From Gemmatimonadota bacterium (GTDB lineage Bacteria > Gemmatimonadota > Gemmatimonadetes > Gemmatimonadales > Gemmatimonadaceae): DNA of 13,041 nucleotides. Shown here piece after piece: positions 1 to 8,724 of the stretch. The notes under the pieces are model-generated. The model saw nothing but the letters and a program-made list of their open reading frames with translations. It was not told where the DNA came from and did no database searches. The stretch is from contig PKVB01000093.1 in the NCBI GenBank assembly GCA_003131365.1, forward strand, positions 14,096 to 27,136, written 5' to 3'. The position numbers and the translations under genes were made by a program. How positions within the stretch are numbered: position 1 is the stretch's first letter; each line of letters opens with the position of its first letter.

Positions 1-54
1 TCAATCGGCCCAGCACCGCGCTCAAGACGACGTGATCGTAGCAAAAAAACAAGA

Positions 55-74
55 GCCCGGCAAATATGCCGGGC
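55..74. terminator. Intrinsic terminator hairpin, possibly bidirectional
   Basis: A perfect 8-bp stem (GCCCGGCA / TGCCGGGC) encloses the 4-nt loop AATA. Read on the plus strand it is preceded by an A-rich stretch (43-54) and followed by GCTTTCT. Read on the minus strand it is followed by TCTTGTTTTTTT, a better T tract. A short plus-strand open frame entering from the left edge stops with TGA at 33-35, so the hairpin may terminate an upstream plus-strand gene lying outside the window. That upstream gene is inferred only from its last ten or so codons. Confidence 0.75.
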
Positions 75-212
75 GCTTTCTACGAAGATTGGCGGAGGCC
101 GTGTTGCAATCTCGCCTGCGCTGGTACATGGTTGTGGCAGTCTCGCGCTGGAGTATGCACCCACACCCCTTTGACGCGCGCACACGTCGAGGTGGAACGA
201 CGCGGTGAATTT

Positions 213-665
213 ATGACGTTGGGTAGTCAGCTCGTCTTTCTGTTCGTTCTCCCGATTCCGATTGCGTGCATCACGTGGACCGTGACGCACGAAGAACTGT
301 TTCGCGAGCCCCGCGACTGGTTTGCCGCGAAAAGCAGATCGGCCCGGAGCCTATACTCGCGCAAATTCTTCTACGTGTTCACGTGCGAGTATTGCTTCAG
401 CCACTATGTCACCGCCTTCTTCCTCTTTATCACTCGTTACACGCTCGTGTTCGATGACTGGCGAGGCTATCTCATCTCCGGCTTCTCGGTGGTATGGCTC
501 GCCAACGTCTACATGAGCTTCTTTGGCAGGATGCGGCTGGAGATTCGGGAAGATCGGTTGGCAGTCGACGCAGGAGAAGAACGCGCTGAAGTCACGGACG
601 CGCAGAACGACGTTTGCCGCAAACAGGATGGCCACGCTGATCTCCAATCGGACACGGAAGGCTGA
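213..665 (+). CDS. Small membrane protein with CxxC motif, function unknown
   Basis: The protein has 150 residues from ATG 213. An open frame continues upstream to 66, but its first 49 residues are Cys/Arg-rich without a recognisable signal and run out of the terminator hairpin, so the internal Met before MTLGSQLVFLFVLPIPIACI is the better start. Residues 5-25, about 62-80 and 86-106 are hydrophobic and look like three membrane segments. A C58-x-x-C61 pair (FTCEYCFSHY) sits at the mouth of the second segment, as in some small DUF1360-like membrane proteins; that comparison is from memory and weak. The C-terminal 40 residues are charged and probably cytoplasmic. It converges on the propeller lipoprotein gene, with 18 nt between the stops. 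No function can be assigned. Confidence 0.7.
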   Translation: MTLGSQLVFLFVLPIPIACITWTVTHEELFREPRDWFAAKSRSARSLYSRKFFYVFTCEYCFSHYVTAFFLFITRYTLVFDDWRGYLISGFSVVWLANVYMSFFGRMRLEIREDRLAVDAGEERAEVTDAQNDVCRKQDGHADLQSDTEG

Positions 666-683
666 GCTCGATTTGCCCCGTAC

Positions 684-1820
684 TCACTGGCATGCAAGCG
701 CGTAGACCCCGCCTTCTCCGGCGAAGTAGATGCTTGTTCCATCAGTTGCAATATTCGACGTAAAAGGGCCGATATCCGGGTCGTAGTTGTAAACTGCCGT
801 GAGCGCGCCCTGAGCTGGGTTGCGACGCTGGATTTGGTAAGCGTCAATGAAGACCTGCCCTCCGCAGAACGCAGTGCCTTCAATAGACCCAGCGCCCGCG
901 TCCAGGTCCCACTTGACGTTTCCAGTTTGAAGATTGACCGCGTAAAGGTGCGTGTTTGCGGAACCGACGTACACGTCGTCGCCAACAACAACAGGCGGAG
1001 TAAGCGGGCCGTTGTCCTTGCCTTGAATGCGCCAAACTAATTGTTTTGCGAATCGGTCATACGCGAAAAACGCGTTGCCGATCAGATCGCTCACAACGAT
1101 TAAATTGCCCGCGACCACGGGCGCGTCCTGAAGACCTCCGTTAGTCCCTGGAGTCTCGTAACGCCAGAGCTCGTGACCATCGGTCCGGTCCAGAGCTACG
1201 AGCACTCCTTGACCTATATATCCATTTAGAGCCAACCATTTTCGAGCAGCCACGTAAACCGTGTCGCCGGAGACCACGGTTCCCTCTACATGGCCCGGAA
1301 AGGTCCAGCCCAGTCCTATATTCACTTTCCATATGAGGTGGCCGTCCAGGAGGCCCAGCGCATACACGAACGGAATACCGCGCTGCCCTGTATAGAGTGC
1401 TCGGTCGTCGGCTGAGGCGTACGCAATAGCTTGTGAATCTGGATGAATACTCCAGATCGTGTGTCCGTCCCGAATATCCAGCGCGAGCACGGAATCGGTT
1501 TCAGACACGAAGACTCGGCCGTCACGCACCACCAAATTCCGAGCAGGAGGGATAGGCGTTATGCGCACGGTCCGCGCCCATTTTTTTGCGCCCGTTTTTG
1601 CGTCTAGTGCCAAGACGGTGTTGCCGTCTTCCAGATAAACGGTCCCGTCACTAACCCCCGGCGTGCCCGTGAAGAAACTGACCTCATTGGCTTGGGTGAC
1701 CGCGTGCCAGATCAAGGAAAGGTGAGCCGGTTTCTTGTTGGCGTCCGCAGCCCAGTTGCATGACACAACACCGCTCGCCGCGAACAATCCGAATGCGACA
1801 CTGACCGTCCGGCTTCTCAT
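684..1820 (-). CDS. PQQ-binding-like beta-propeller lipoprotein
   Basis: The protein has 378 residues from the ATG at 1820. The same frame allows an ATG at 1859, but starting at 1820 gives a clean lipoprotein signal: MRSR, a hydrophobic stretch, then VVS-C21 as lipobox. The rest is made of repeated propeller blades with the PQQ/WD40-like signature (V-x-A-L-D-x-x-[TD]-G-x-x-x-W): VLALDAKTGAKKW, VLALDIRDGHTIW, VYALGLLDGHLIW, VALDRTDGHELW, FFAYDRFAKQLVW, LYAVNLQTGNVKW and a final IYFAGEGGVYAL, seven or eight blades. Such proteins are either scaffold-like (BamB type) or parts of quinoprotein enzymes. No dehydrogenase-specific motif is seen here, so an extracytoplasmic scaffold or sensor role is more likely. 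It is probably monocistronic. GC looks lower in parts (27 of 60 in line 1201-1260). Confidence 0.88.
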   Translation of the reverse strand: MRSRTVSVAFGLFAASGVVSCNWAADANKKPAHLSLIWHAVTQANEVSFFTGTPGVSDGTVYLEDGNTVLALDAKTGAKKWARTVRITPIPPARNLVVRDGRVFVSETDSVLALDIRDGHTIWSIHPDSQAIAYASADDRALYTGQRGIPFVYALGLLDGHLIWKVNIGLGWTFPGHVEGTVVSGDTVYVAARKWLALNGYIGQGVLVALDRTDGHELWRYETPGTNGGLQDAPVVAGNLIVVSDLIGNAFFAYDRFAKQLVWRIQGKDNGPLTPPVVVGDDVYVGSANTHLYAVNLQTGNVKWDLDAGAGSIEGTAFCGGQVFIDAYQIQRRNPAQGALTAVYNYDPDIGPFTSNIATDGTSIYFAGEGGVYALACQ

Positions 1821-1869
1821 GCGATACACTCGGGATTGACTTCCTGTGGGATTTCTCATGCGGACATGG

Positions 1870-1899
1870 CGACCAGCCCCATCGGCGTGGGGCTGGTCG
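1870..1899. other. Strong 11-bp hairpin in intergenic region
   Basis: CGACCAGCCCC and GGGGCTGGTCG form a perfect 11-bp stem around an 8-nt loop (ATCGGCGT). Neither side has a convincing T tract, so it is not a standard intrinsic terminator. It lies just 5' of the propeller lipoprotein gene on the minus strand and just 3' of a short minus-strand open frame (stop at 1911-1913), so it could end that transcript or structure the lipoprotein leader. The rest of 1900-2132 shows no convincing promoter. Confidence 0.55.
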
Positions 1900-1910
1900 G
1901 AGAGTTTCGC

Positions 1911-2081
1911 CTATTGATTAGCGATCGGCAATACTCTCACGCCGCTGATGGTCAAGTGGCGCGGCCAGGACCGCGTCGAGCGCTGCATCCCGGCGTGCCC
2001 GCCAATTACCGCGGTGAAACTCCCGTTAGAAGCCCCCGTTAGAGTAAGTGGTGCCGCGTAGCGCTTCGATCGGGCGTCTCT
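1911..2081 (-). pseudogene. Possible C-terminal remnant of a minus-strand gene
   Basis: A minus-strand frame of 56 codons between stops, ending TAG at 1911-1913, reads like coding sequence: it contains LTGASNGSFTAVIGGHAGM and ends TISGVRVLPIANQ. It lacks a credible start and is followed by the 11-bp hairpin at 1870-1899, as a gene end would be. It may be the tail of a gene whose front was lost where the divergent carboxylesterase gene now begins. The family is not recognised, and chance openness cannot be excluded. Confidence 0.2.
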
Positions 2082-2132
2082 TCAGTCATGGTGATTTTGG
2101 GAATGTCAGCAATTGGAAAAACGGTTTTCGGA

Positions 2133-3689
2133 ATGAAGCGCCGCCTGGCGTCGGGTCTCATGGCCGTGGTGGCGTTTGGCGGACTTGCCACGACACCATC
2201 ATCCTCAGTTCCTGTGCGAACCGATAGCGGCTTGGTAGAGGGTGTACGAGAGAACGCGGCTGTTGTCTTCAAGGGCATTCCGTTCGCGACGCCTCCCGTA
2301 GGTGAACTGAGGTGGCGGCCCCCACAGACTCCGCTTCCGTGGGCCGGAGAGAAGAAGGCCGACCGATTCTCGCCCGTCTGCATGCAAACAGGATCCTATC
2401 CACCCGACGCACCGGCTGAGACTGTAAGTGAAGACTGTCTCTACCTCAACATCTGGGTCCCCGTTGCCGCGCTAAAAGAGAAGTTGCCAGTCATGGTTTG
2501 GATCTATGGCGGCGGCCTGGAAAATGGCTCGGCGTCGACGCCGCTCTATTCCGGAGACAGGCTCGCGCAGAAAGGTGTGATCCTCGTAACGGCAAACTAT
2601 AGGCTGGGCGTGTTCGGCTTTCTTGCGCACCCTGATCTCAGTAGCGAGTCCGAGCATCACAGCTCTGGAAATTATGGATTGCTCGATCAAATAGCCGCCT
2701 TGAGCTGGGTTCAACGCAACATCGCCGCGTTCGGAGGTGATCCGGACCGAGTCACGGTTTTTGGCCAATCCTCGGGCTCGATATCGATTAGCGCGCTCGC
2801 AACATCGCCGCTGGCCAAGGGCCTGTTTCAACGGGCGATAGGCGAAAGCGGCGGCCTGTTCGAACCGATCAATCTCGCTCCCGGGTTCAAGCTTCCAGGG
2901 GCAGAGCAAGATGGCAAAGCGTTCGCCTCGAGAGCCGGCGCCACGACATTGGCGGAGCTGCGCCAACGACCAGCGACCGAACTGATGAAGACGCCGTTCG
3001 GTGCGCACCTGATCGTCGACGGGTTCGCACTTACTCAGTCGCCTTACGACGCGTATCGGAAAGGCGAGCAAAACGACGTTGCCCTTCTGCTCGGCTCAAA
3101 TCGAGATGAGGGCCAGGCGTTCATCGCGGCTCGGACGATCACCGTTGAGAACTTCACGCAAGAACTCGAGCGCGATTTCCCTGATGTTCTGGTGCGGTCG
3201 ATCGGTCCCCAGCCGGGCACCACTGACCTGCAGGCGCGGGCCTCTGCCGCCGCTTTCGAACGAGACATGAGGTTTCGCTGGGATATGTGGACATGGGTCC
3301 GTCTTGGTACGAATGCTGGACGGAGCAAGGTCTTCTTCTACGAGTTCTCGCGCGTGCCACCCTATCGCGCCGGCGACAAATACTTTGGCTGGGGTGCGAG
3401 TCACGGCATGGAGATGCAATATGTCTTCGATCATCTCGATCAAACGCCGCTCCCCTGGACGATTCAAGATCGCAGGCTCGCATCCGACATGTCTGCATAC
3501 TGGACGAACTTTGCAAAATCCGGCGATCCCAACGGCCCTGGACTCCCGTTTTGGCCGGAAGTCAAATCGTCGAGCCAACAGGTCATGCAGTTGGGGAACG
3601 ACATCAAGCCGGAGGTGCTCCAGGATGCCGACGCTCTGGAGCGGATTGATCGCGTCTATGACGGCGCTCGAGGGCCCCCACCGCGCTGA
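2133..3689 (+). CDS. Secreted type-B carboxylesterase
   Basis: This alpha/beta-hydrolase hydrolyses carboxylic esters. From ATG 2133 it has 518 residues, the usual length of the family (para-nitrobenzyl esterase / type-B carboxylesterase). The frame opens at ATG 2088, but the Met at 2133 begins a signal peptide (MKRRLASGLMAVVAFGGLA) and is preferred. Family marks in order: GIPFATPPVGELRWRPP near the N-terminus, SEDCLYLNIWVP, the oxyanion-hole loop WIYGGG, then FGQSSGS with nucleophile Ser213, SNRDEG with Glu326, and GASHGMEMQYVF with His424. All three members of the Ser-Glu-His triad are therefore present. The C-terminus (YWTNFAKSGDPN) is also typical. It stands alone, convergent with the outer-membrane protein gene 57 nt away. 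The natural substrate cannot be read from sequence. Confidence 0.95.
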   Translation: MKRRLASGLMAVVAFGGLATTPSSSVPVRTDSGLVEGVRENAAVVFKGIPFATPPVGELRWRPPQTPLPWAGEKKADRFSPVCMQTGSYPPDAPAETVSEDCLYLNIWVPVAALKEKLPVMVWIYGGGLENGSASTPLYSGDRLAQKGVILVTANYRLGVFGFLAHPDLSSESEHHSSGNYGLLDQIAALSWVQRNIAAFGGDPDRVTVFGQSSGSISISALATSPLAKGLFQRAIGESGGLFEPINLAPGFKLPGAEQDGKAFASRAGATTLAELRQRPATELMKTPFGAHLIVDGFALTQSPYDAYRKGEQNDVALLLGSNRDEGQAFIAARTITVENFTQELERDFPDVLVRSIGPQPGTTDLQARASAAAFERDMRFRWDMWTWVRLGTNAGRSKVFFYEFSRVPPYRAGDKYFGWGASHGMEMQYVFDHLDQTPLPWTIQDRRLASDMSAYWTNFAKSGDPNGPGLPFWPEVKSSSQQVMQLGNDIKPEVLQDADALERIDRVYDGARGPPPR

Positions 3690-3746
3690 GTCAGCTCTCG
3701 ATGCGGCCTTTGAGCCGCCGCAATCTCAGGAGCTCAGCGCCCATGA

Positions 3747-5924
3747 TCAGAAATTCCGCCCGAGGCCGCCCACCAATCGCCATGGTGCTTGATGATCAAT
3801 CGGGCGGGCAATGCCGAAGTGCAGCGATCCCGAAAACAGTGTCACTCCCAATCCGAGTGTTGCGCGAAAACCGCCCGTGGGGCCTGACACCGGGGTCGCG
3901 CTCCATCCCGCCCCCAGCTCCGTAACAGCGACCCGGGAGGCGTTCGACAGGAGCTCGGTCCATCCCCCTTGCAGGCGTGCCGCTAATCCAGGGCCCCATC
4001 CGGGAATGAACAAGCTCCGCCAGAAGCGGCGTGGAGATCTCCAAATCGGAAATGAATAAGACGCATCGCTACGCAGGAGTGCCGCGCGATCCCCGGCAAA
4101 CTGTTTGTACGCGTAACCTGGAAGCACTCCACTTCCACCCATCTCAAAGAGCTGTTGCGGGGGAATGACTGCTCCCCACACTGCGCCGCCCTCCGCGTCG
4201 ACGGACAATGCGATCGGTCCCCAATATCTTCTTCCGAACAGCGACAGCTGCGCGCGCTGCCAGCCGAGTCCTCCACGACCGATCTCGTAATGGGTCGCGG
4301 CGCCAATTCCGGGGTCCATCGATTCGCCGGTCACGCCAGGGTGCAGCTCGGTGTCGATTACACCGAGCGCATAAGTGCCCTCGGTGACTCCGCGATTCGG
4401 ACGAAAGGATCCGCCAAGAATTATCCCATGAGTCAGTCGCGCACGCTCGGCGCGATCGTCCCCTCCCCCGAGCTGGGCCATCACGAACCCGCGATCGAGC
4501 GAGCCGAGCACGCGCATCACTGACGCCAGTGCCACACGCCGGTCGACATAGTCGAAGTCGTCCGTCGAGCCGACCATCGCCGCGAGCCCACCACTCGTCG
4601 GCCCGAGTGGGCGGATGAAGTCGTTGGTCGTGGCGAGGGTTCGTTCTGCCTGCGCACCCACCGTCCAGGGATCGCGACGCAGCGCGACGTGCGCGCCGCC
4701 GCGAAACGTTTCCTCGGTCCACGCCCGGCCCACGATCGCGCCCGCGCTCAAACCAGGAACGACGTTCCTCATGCGAAGGTTCAATTCAACTCCGGTGTAG
4801 AGTCCTTCCACTCGATCGTAGCGAACGACGTTGTCCGTCTTTTCCGGAAAGAGATCGACCCGCACTCCGCCGGTTTTCTTCCAGATGTCGGGCGCGACGT
4901 CGTCGAAGTCATCCGCCGTAACATTCGTGGTGGCGTCGCCAAGCGATTGCGTCCAGCCGTGATAATGGCTCACACTATCGGATGGCGCCCATGTAGTGTG
5001 GTGCGGAATTCCGGTCCGCTCCTCGGTAGCTGCAACAGTATCGGCTGTACTATCAACCATGTAATCACTGAAGCGGGAGACGACGCGCGTGACAGCTCGG
5101 GTGTCGCCCAGCAGTGCGAAAGAACTCTGGAGCTCGGTGCGCTGGGATGCGGGCAGCCAATAGCGCCCCTCGATTTCCGCGTTGACGAACTCGCAATACG
5201 CGACAGCGACGAGGCCCGGCATTCGCATGGCGAGGCCCGACATTCGGGTAATGAACGAGCCTCCTCCTTTCGCCTTTCCGAGGACGACGAACTGCCCACG
5301 CATCCGCACGATCTGCGCACGATCGGCGTCGAGATCGATCTCCCCGTCGAACGCGGCGAAGCGCGTGGAGTCTCGCAGGTGCGGCGTCACATGCACGCGC
5401 ACAATGGGAATGGTGCGGGTGAGCGTATGCATCACGACGACGGTGTCACCGCCTGAATACCGATAGAACTGTTCTCTGTCGGCCGCGAACGGATGAACCG
5501 CAACGATCGTATCGGACTGTGGCTTCCGGCGCAGCCGCCGCGAGCTGTCCAGTTGGACGCCGAGTGTCAGTCGCTCACCATAGAGGGACGGTTCGGTCCA
5601 GCCACCGACGAAGCTCATCATCGATACCAATGATCCCCTCGACTGCGTTCGATAACCGAGGATGTGCATGTCGTAGCTTCCTCCCCGAGTCCAGTGGACC
5701 GCGGAGGCGACCTGCTCAATGTGCGCCGAGCGTTCGCGCCCGAGCGAGTCGCGAAGAAGAACGGAGAATTCGGTCTCCACGTGTGCCCGGTACCCGCCGA
5801 ATTCCGGGGGCGGAGCGTGGTTCGCGCTCGTCGCGCGGGTGACGAGATCGCGCACCGCAGCGGAGGAATAGATCGGCTGTGCCACGCTGGTGAGTTGCGC
5901 GAGCACTAACAGGGACTGGATCAC
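3747..5924 (-). CDS. Predicted outer-membrane beta-barrel protein (Omp85/DUF5686-like)
   Basis: The protein has 725 residues with a GTG start at 5924; a stop five codons upstream in frame leaves little alternative. A short hydrophobic N-terminus (MIQSLLVLAQLTSVAQ) serves as probable signal peptide, though without positive charges. Residues about 30-330 form a periplasmic-looking beta-rich domain. From about 370 to the end the sequence alternates polar and apolar residues in barrel-like strands rich in Gly, Trp and Arg, and contains GGSGVLPGYAYKQFAGD, reminiscent of the barrel region of BamA/TamA or DUF5686 proteins. The last residue is Phe (GGLGRNF), the usual outer-membrane insertion signal. 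It lies 53 nt downstream of the ABC permease gene and is probably cotranscribed, suggesting the exporter and this protein act across the envelope. Exact family membership is inferred from memory. Confidence 0.75.
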   Translation of the reverse strand: MIQSLLVLAQLTSVAQPIYSSAAVRDLVTRATSANHAPPPEFGGYRAHVETEFSVLLRDSLGRERSAHIEQVASAVHWTRGGSYDMHILGYRTQSRGSLVSMMSFVGGWTEPSLYGERLTLGVQLDSSRRLRRKPQSDTIVAVHPFAADREQFYRYSGGDTVVVMHTLTRTIPIVRVHVTPHLRDSTRFAAFDGEIDLDADRAQIVRMRGQFVVLGKAKGGGSFITRMSGLAMRMPGLVAVAYCEFVNAEIEGRYWLPASQRTELQSSFALLGDTRAVTRVVSRFSDYMVDSTADTVAATEERTGIPHHTTWAPSDSVSHYHGWTQSLGDATTNVTADDFDDVAPDIWKKTGGVRVDLFPEKTDNVVRYDRVEGLYTGVELNLRMRNVVPGLSAGAIVGRAWTEETFRGGAHVALRRDPWTVGAQAERTLATTNDFIRPLGPTSGGLAAMVGSTDDFDYVDRRVALASVMRVLGSLDRGFVMAQLGGGDDRAERARLTHGIILGGSFRPNRGVTEGTYALGVIDTELHPGVTGESMDPGIGAATHYEIGRGGLGWQRAQLSLFGRRYWGPIALSVDAEGGAVWGAVIPPQQLFEMGGSGVLPGYAYKQFAGDRAALLRSDASYSFPIWRSPRRFWRSLFIPGWGPGLAARLQGGWTELLSNASRVAVTELGAGWSATPVSGPTGGFRATLGLGVTLFSGSLHFGIARPIDHQAPWRLVGGLGRNF

Positions 5925-5977
5925 GGTATGAGTGAGTTAACAGCCGCTACACGTTCAAACAAGTTGCCTACGCGACG

Positions 5978-6811
5978 CTACAGGTCCCGCCGATTGAGCA
6001 AAACTATCGCGACCCAGAGAATGAACACGAAATAACCACCAGCGTACACCACCGCCGTCACGCTCGGGATCGACACGTTGGCGAATGGAGAAAACGAGAG
6101 CGAACCAGCCAACGGTGTCTGCATCTCGTACGCGGCCCGCCGCCAGAGTGATTCTGTTGGCATGATCAGGCTCGAGAGCACTCCCAGCGTGACGATCTGG
6201 GTGCTCTGCGAGAACCCGCTTACTTGTTCCAGCCATCCACCCATGAACGCGACGCCCTGGAGCCCGAGCGCGAGGACGCCGCAGGTCAGCGTCGAGAAAC
6301 GCGTGCCCAACAGGATCGTCACGCTCAGCGCGACCATGCACTCAGCGACGATGAGCAGCATTCCATGAAACGGATGCTCGGGCAGGACGCCCGTGACGGC
6401 GAAAGCGACCGCGACCGTACTCCAGAAAGTGATGGCGACGTATACCGTGACCATCGCGGCGAATCCGAGGAACTTGCCGGTGACGATTTGCCACCGCGCA
6501 ATCGGCTTAGTCGCAATAGCGTGAATCGTCCCTGAGCTGATCTCGCCGGCCAGCGTGTCGATCGACGTGAGAATAGTCATCACGACCGCGAGGAGGTCGC
6601 AGGTGTATAGCCCCACCATCAGCATGCCGCTCTCCACCTGATACCGCACGAACGGCGACATCGGACGTCCCTCGAATTCGGCGACCTGGAAGCGCAGCGC
6701 GACGGCGAAAATTGCGAGCAGCAGCACCGCGGCCAGCATCGCGGTCCACAGGATTTTGCGCCGCGCCGCCTCGCGCAGCGTGACGCCAGCCAGAATCCAG
6801 AGACCGCTCAT
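5978..6811 (-). CDS. ABC-2 type transporter permease
   Basis: The protein has 277 residues with an ATG start that overlaps the stop of the ATPase gene (ATGA), a sign of translational coupling. It has six hydrophobic segments at roughly residues 17-41, 67-92, 113-139, 149-168, 172-190 and 250-272. It ends in RRDL, like many ABC-2 permeases of the NosY/GldF-like group. The loop after the second segment, DTLAGEISSGTIHAIATKP, is the conserved E-x-x-x-G-T element of ABC-2 subunits, probably the coupling region that contacts the ATPase. It should sit in the inner membrane as a dimer with the ATPase encoded just upstream. The substrate is unknown; the cluster context suggests an envelope component. 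Confidence 0.9.
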   Translation of the reverse strand: MSGLWILAGVTLREAARRKILWTAMLAAVLLLAIFAVALRFQVAEFEGRPMSPFVRYQVESGMLMVGLYTCDLLAVVMTILTSIDTLAGEISSGTIHAIATKPIARWQIVTGKFLGFAAMVTVYVAITFWSTVAVAFAVTGVLPEHPFHGMLLIVAECMVALSVTILLGTRFSTLTCGVLALGLQGVAFMGGWLEQVSGFSQSTQIVTLGVLSSLIMPTESLWRRAAYEMQTPLAGSLSFSPFANVSIPSVTAVVYAGGYFVFILWVAIVLLNRRDL

Positions 6812-7734
6812 AGTCCGCGATCCTCTCCGACCAGCTTCACGAACAAATCCTCCAGCGCAAGCGGCTCCGGCGTGACGCGATAGACATCGGCACCTGACGC
6901 AACGAGGAGACGCACGATTTCAGGCAACACATCTTGCGACGACACGCCAAAGGTCAGCCGTTCGCCTTCGTATCGAGGCGCGCGCACCACTGCCGCAAGT
7001 TGAGCGAGCGCTGACGGCGACAATTTGCCGACCTGCGCGGTGACGTGAAATCCTTCTGCTGAAGACGTCCTCAGATCCCGCTCAGCGATGACCTCGCCAT
7101 CCTTGATGAACGCGACGCGGTCACATGTGATTTCCACTTCGCTGAGCAGGTGCGAATTCAGAAACACCGTCGCTCCACGATCGCGTTGTGCGCGGATGAC
7201 GTCGCGCACCATGCGACGCCCAATCGGGTCGAGCCCCGATGTCGGCTCGTCGAGGAAGACTATCTGCGGCTCGTGAATCAGCGCTTGGCCCAGGCCGAGT
7301 CGCTGCAACATGCCCTTGGAAAAGCCGCGCAAGCGCCGGTCGGCGTGCTGCGCGATGCCAACGAGCTCGAGCACCTCAGGAACCCGGGTACGCAGCCGGT
7401 CGGCAGACATACCGCACAGTCGCCCGTGCAAATGCAGCAACTCGGCGGCGGTGAGCCAGTCATAAAACCGAAAGTCCTCCGGGAGAAAACCAATTTGCCG
7501 GCGCGCATCAACGTCACCAGCCGGTAAGCCCAGTACGTCCGCGTGGCCTCCCGTTGGTCTAACCAGTCCGAGGAGCATCTTGATCGATGTGCTTTTGCCC
7601 GCGCCGTTGGGCCCGAGAAAACCGAAGATCTCACCTCGATTAACCGTCAAGGACAGACCGCTGACCGCGACGCGCGATCCAAACACCTTGCGCAGGTTCC
7701 GCGTCTCGATGGCGCACGAAGGGGACGTGTTCAT
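6808..7734 (-). CDS. ABC-2 type transporter ATP-binding protein
   Basis: The protein has 308 residues. It has Walker A GPNGAGKST (41-49), a Q-loop region IGFLPEDF in which Glu replaces the usual Gln (as is common in this subgroup), the signature FSKGMLQRL (138-146), Walker B IVFLDEP with catalytic Glu163, a D-loop SGLDP and the switch His195 (FLNSHLLSEVE). It resembles the NosF/CcmA-type ATPases that pair with ABC-2 permeases. The start is supported by a strong ribosome-binding site (GGAGAGG, at 7739-7745 on the other strand) 4 nt before the ATG. The C-terminal ~80 residues are an accessory domain typical of these exporters. The gene is 24 nt after the preceding gene and overlaps the permease gene by 4 nt. 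The protein powers the permease by ATP hydrolysis at the cytoplasmic face. Confidence 0.95.
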   Translation of the reverse strand: MNTSPSCAIETRNLRKVFGSRVAVSGLSLTVNRGEIFGFLGPNGAGKSTSIKMLLGLVRPTGGHADVLGLPAGDVDARRQIGFLPEDFRFYDWLTAAELLHLHGRLCGMSADRLRTRVPEVLELVGIAQHADRRLRGFSKGMLQRLGLGQALIHEPQIVFLDEPTSGLDPIGRRMVRDVIRAQRDRGATVFLNSHLLSEVEITCDRVAFIKDGEVIAERDLRTSSAEGFHVTAQVGKLSPSALAQLAAVVRAPRYEGERLTFGVSSQDVLPEIVRLLVASGADVYRVTPEPLALEDLFVKLVGEDRGL

Positions 7735-7758
7735 TCGGCCTCTCCGTGAGTCATCGTA

Positions 7759-8691
7759 TCATCTTGCGGAGCTCGCGAGGGGAACGGCGTCCCCCGAGCT
7801 TCCATAGCCAGCAAGCGTGAACACCGTTCCGCCGCTCGCCCACATCAGCTGGTATGTCGGTCCCCGTCGCCCGCCAGTAATGATGAGCATCGCTGGCTGT
7901 CCATTGATCTGCACTGCGTCGTAGGACCTGATACCCCTTGGCAATGACATAGACAACGTCGATTTCAAATCGAAGACATGCTGAAAGTCACGCGTCTGAT
8001 TCGGACTCATGCCGGACAGCTCGAGCGCGATTGTCGCCAGCTCCCCAATGTCCAACCCTGGCGGAACCACAGCGGACGTCGCGGGCGTTTGCGTGAACAA
8101 CACGCAATTGGCATTGTCAGTCGAGGGTGGCGGCGGTCCATTGATCTGGTTCTGAATTGTGTTGGCGACAGGTGCGGGACAATTTCCGTACTGCACGCGA
8201 ATCGCTCGAGCTGTTTGCGTCCCCAGGACCCTGCCGTCCACGCTGCCCGGGACCTGCGCGTCGCGTCGCCCTGCCTCCGCAAGGATCGTCAGGAGCTGCG
8301 CGCGATTCACCTTGGCATTCATGGAGTGCGCTCCGATCACAGTGATCGACGGCGCGTCACTCCGCGAGCGCAGAAGTCGCGCGGTGAAGCCAGCCAACCG
8401 AGTCGCTGAGTCTGGGCTCGAAACCGGCTTGTCCGGGTCGATGAGTGCCACGCTCGTGGTTTCGCCAACCATGCTGCCGATCAGCGCCTGGATCTGCTGG
8501 CCCGCGCTCGTCGCCGATGGGGCGGAAACTCCCGGCGCTACGGCCTTGGGCTTGGCGATCCTGAGGGAGGCGATGAAGCGTGGTCCGAACCCGGTGGTGA
8601 ACGCTGAAACAAAGAGGAGCACGAACACAACGAGGATTCCGAGCGCGGGCCACGCCCGACGAAAAAGCGACCGGTGAGTTGGATCCTCCAC
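7759..8691 (-). CDS. Membrane-anchored extracytoplasmic protein, function unknown
   Basis: The protein has 310 residues from a GTG at 8691; no ATG lies upstream in frame before a stop. A short Arg-rich cytoplasmic start is followed by one membrane span at about residues 13-34, then a soluble domain outside the inner membrane. Two cysteines (YGNCPAPV and NANCVLF) could form a disulfide. The C-terminal part (YDAVQINGQPAMLIITGG, then YQLMWASGGTVFTLAGYG) recalls the DUF4367-type module found behind membrane anchors of anti-sigma-like proteins, but no zinc-finger or sigma-binding N-terminus is present. The gene sits between the lipoprotein and ABC ATPase genes in the same orientation with 24-33 nt gaps, so it is probably part of the same envelope operon. 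I do not recognise the family with confidence. Confidence 0.8.
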   Translation of the reverse strand: MEDPTHRSLFRRAWPALGILVVFVLLFVSAFTTGFGPRFIASLRIAKPKAVAPGVSAPSATSAGQQIQALIGSMVGETTSVALIDPDKPVSSPDSATRLAGFTARLLRSRSDAPSITVIGAHSMNAKVNRAQLLTILAEAGRRDAQVPGSVDGRVLGTQTARAIRVQYGNCPAPVANTIQNQINGPPPPSTDNANCVLFTQTPATSAVVPPGLDIGELATIALELSGMSPNQTRDFQHVFDLKSTLSMSLPRGIRSYDAVQINGQPAMLIITGGRRGPTYQLMWASGGTVFTLAGYGSSGDAVPLASSAR

Positions 8692-8724
8692 AATGCGGCT
8701 ATAGTCTTCGCTAGGACTACGCTC

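Noticed and set aside
3703..3718. 5-bp hairpin between the convergent carboxylesterase and outer-membrane protein genes as terminator
   Set aside because: The stem is only 5 bp (GCGGC/GCCGC) and lacks a T tract on either strand.
5205..5245. Short direct repeat (GCGAGGCCCG-CATTCG twice) inside the outer-membrane protein gene
   Set aside because: It lies in frame within the coding sequence and gives the similar peptides MSGL and MPGL; there is no sign of an element or site.
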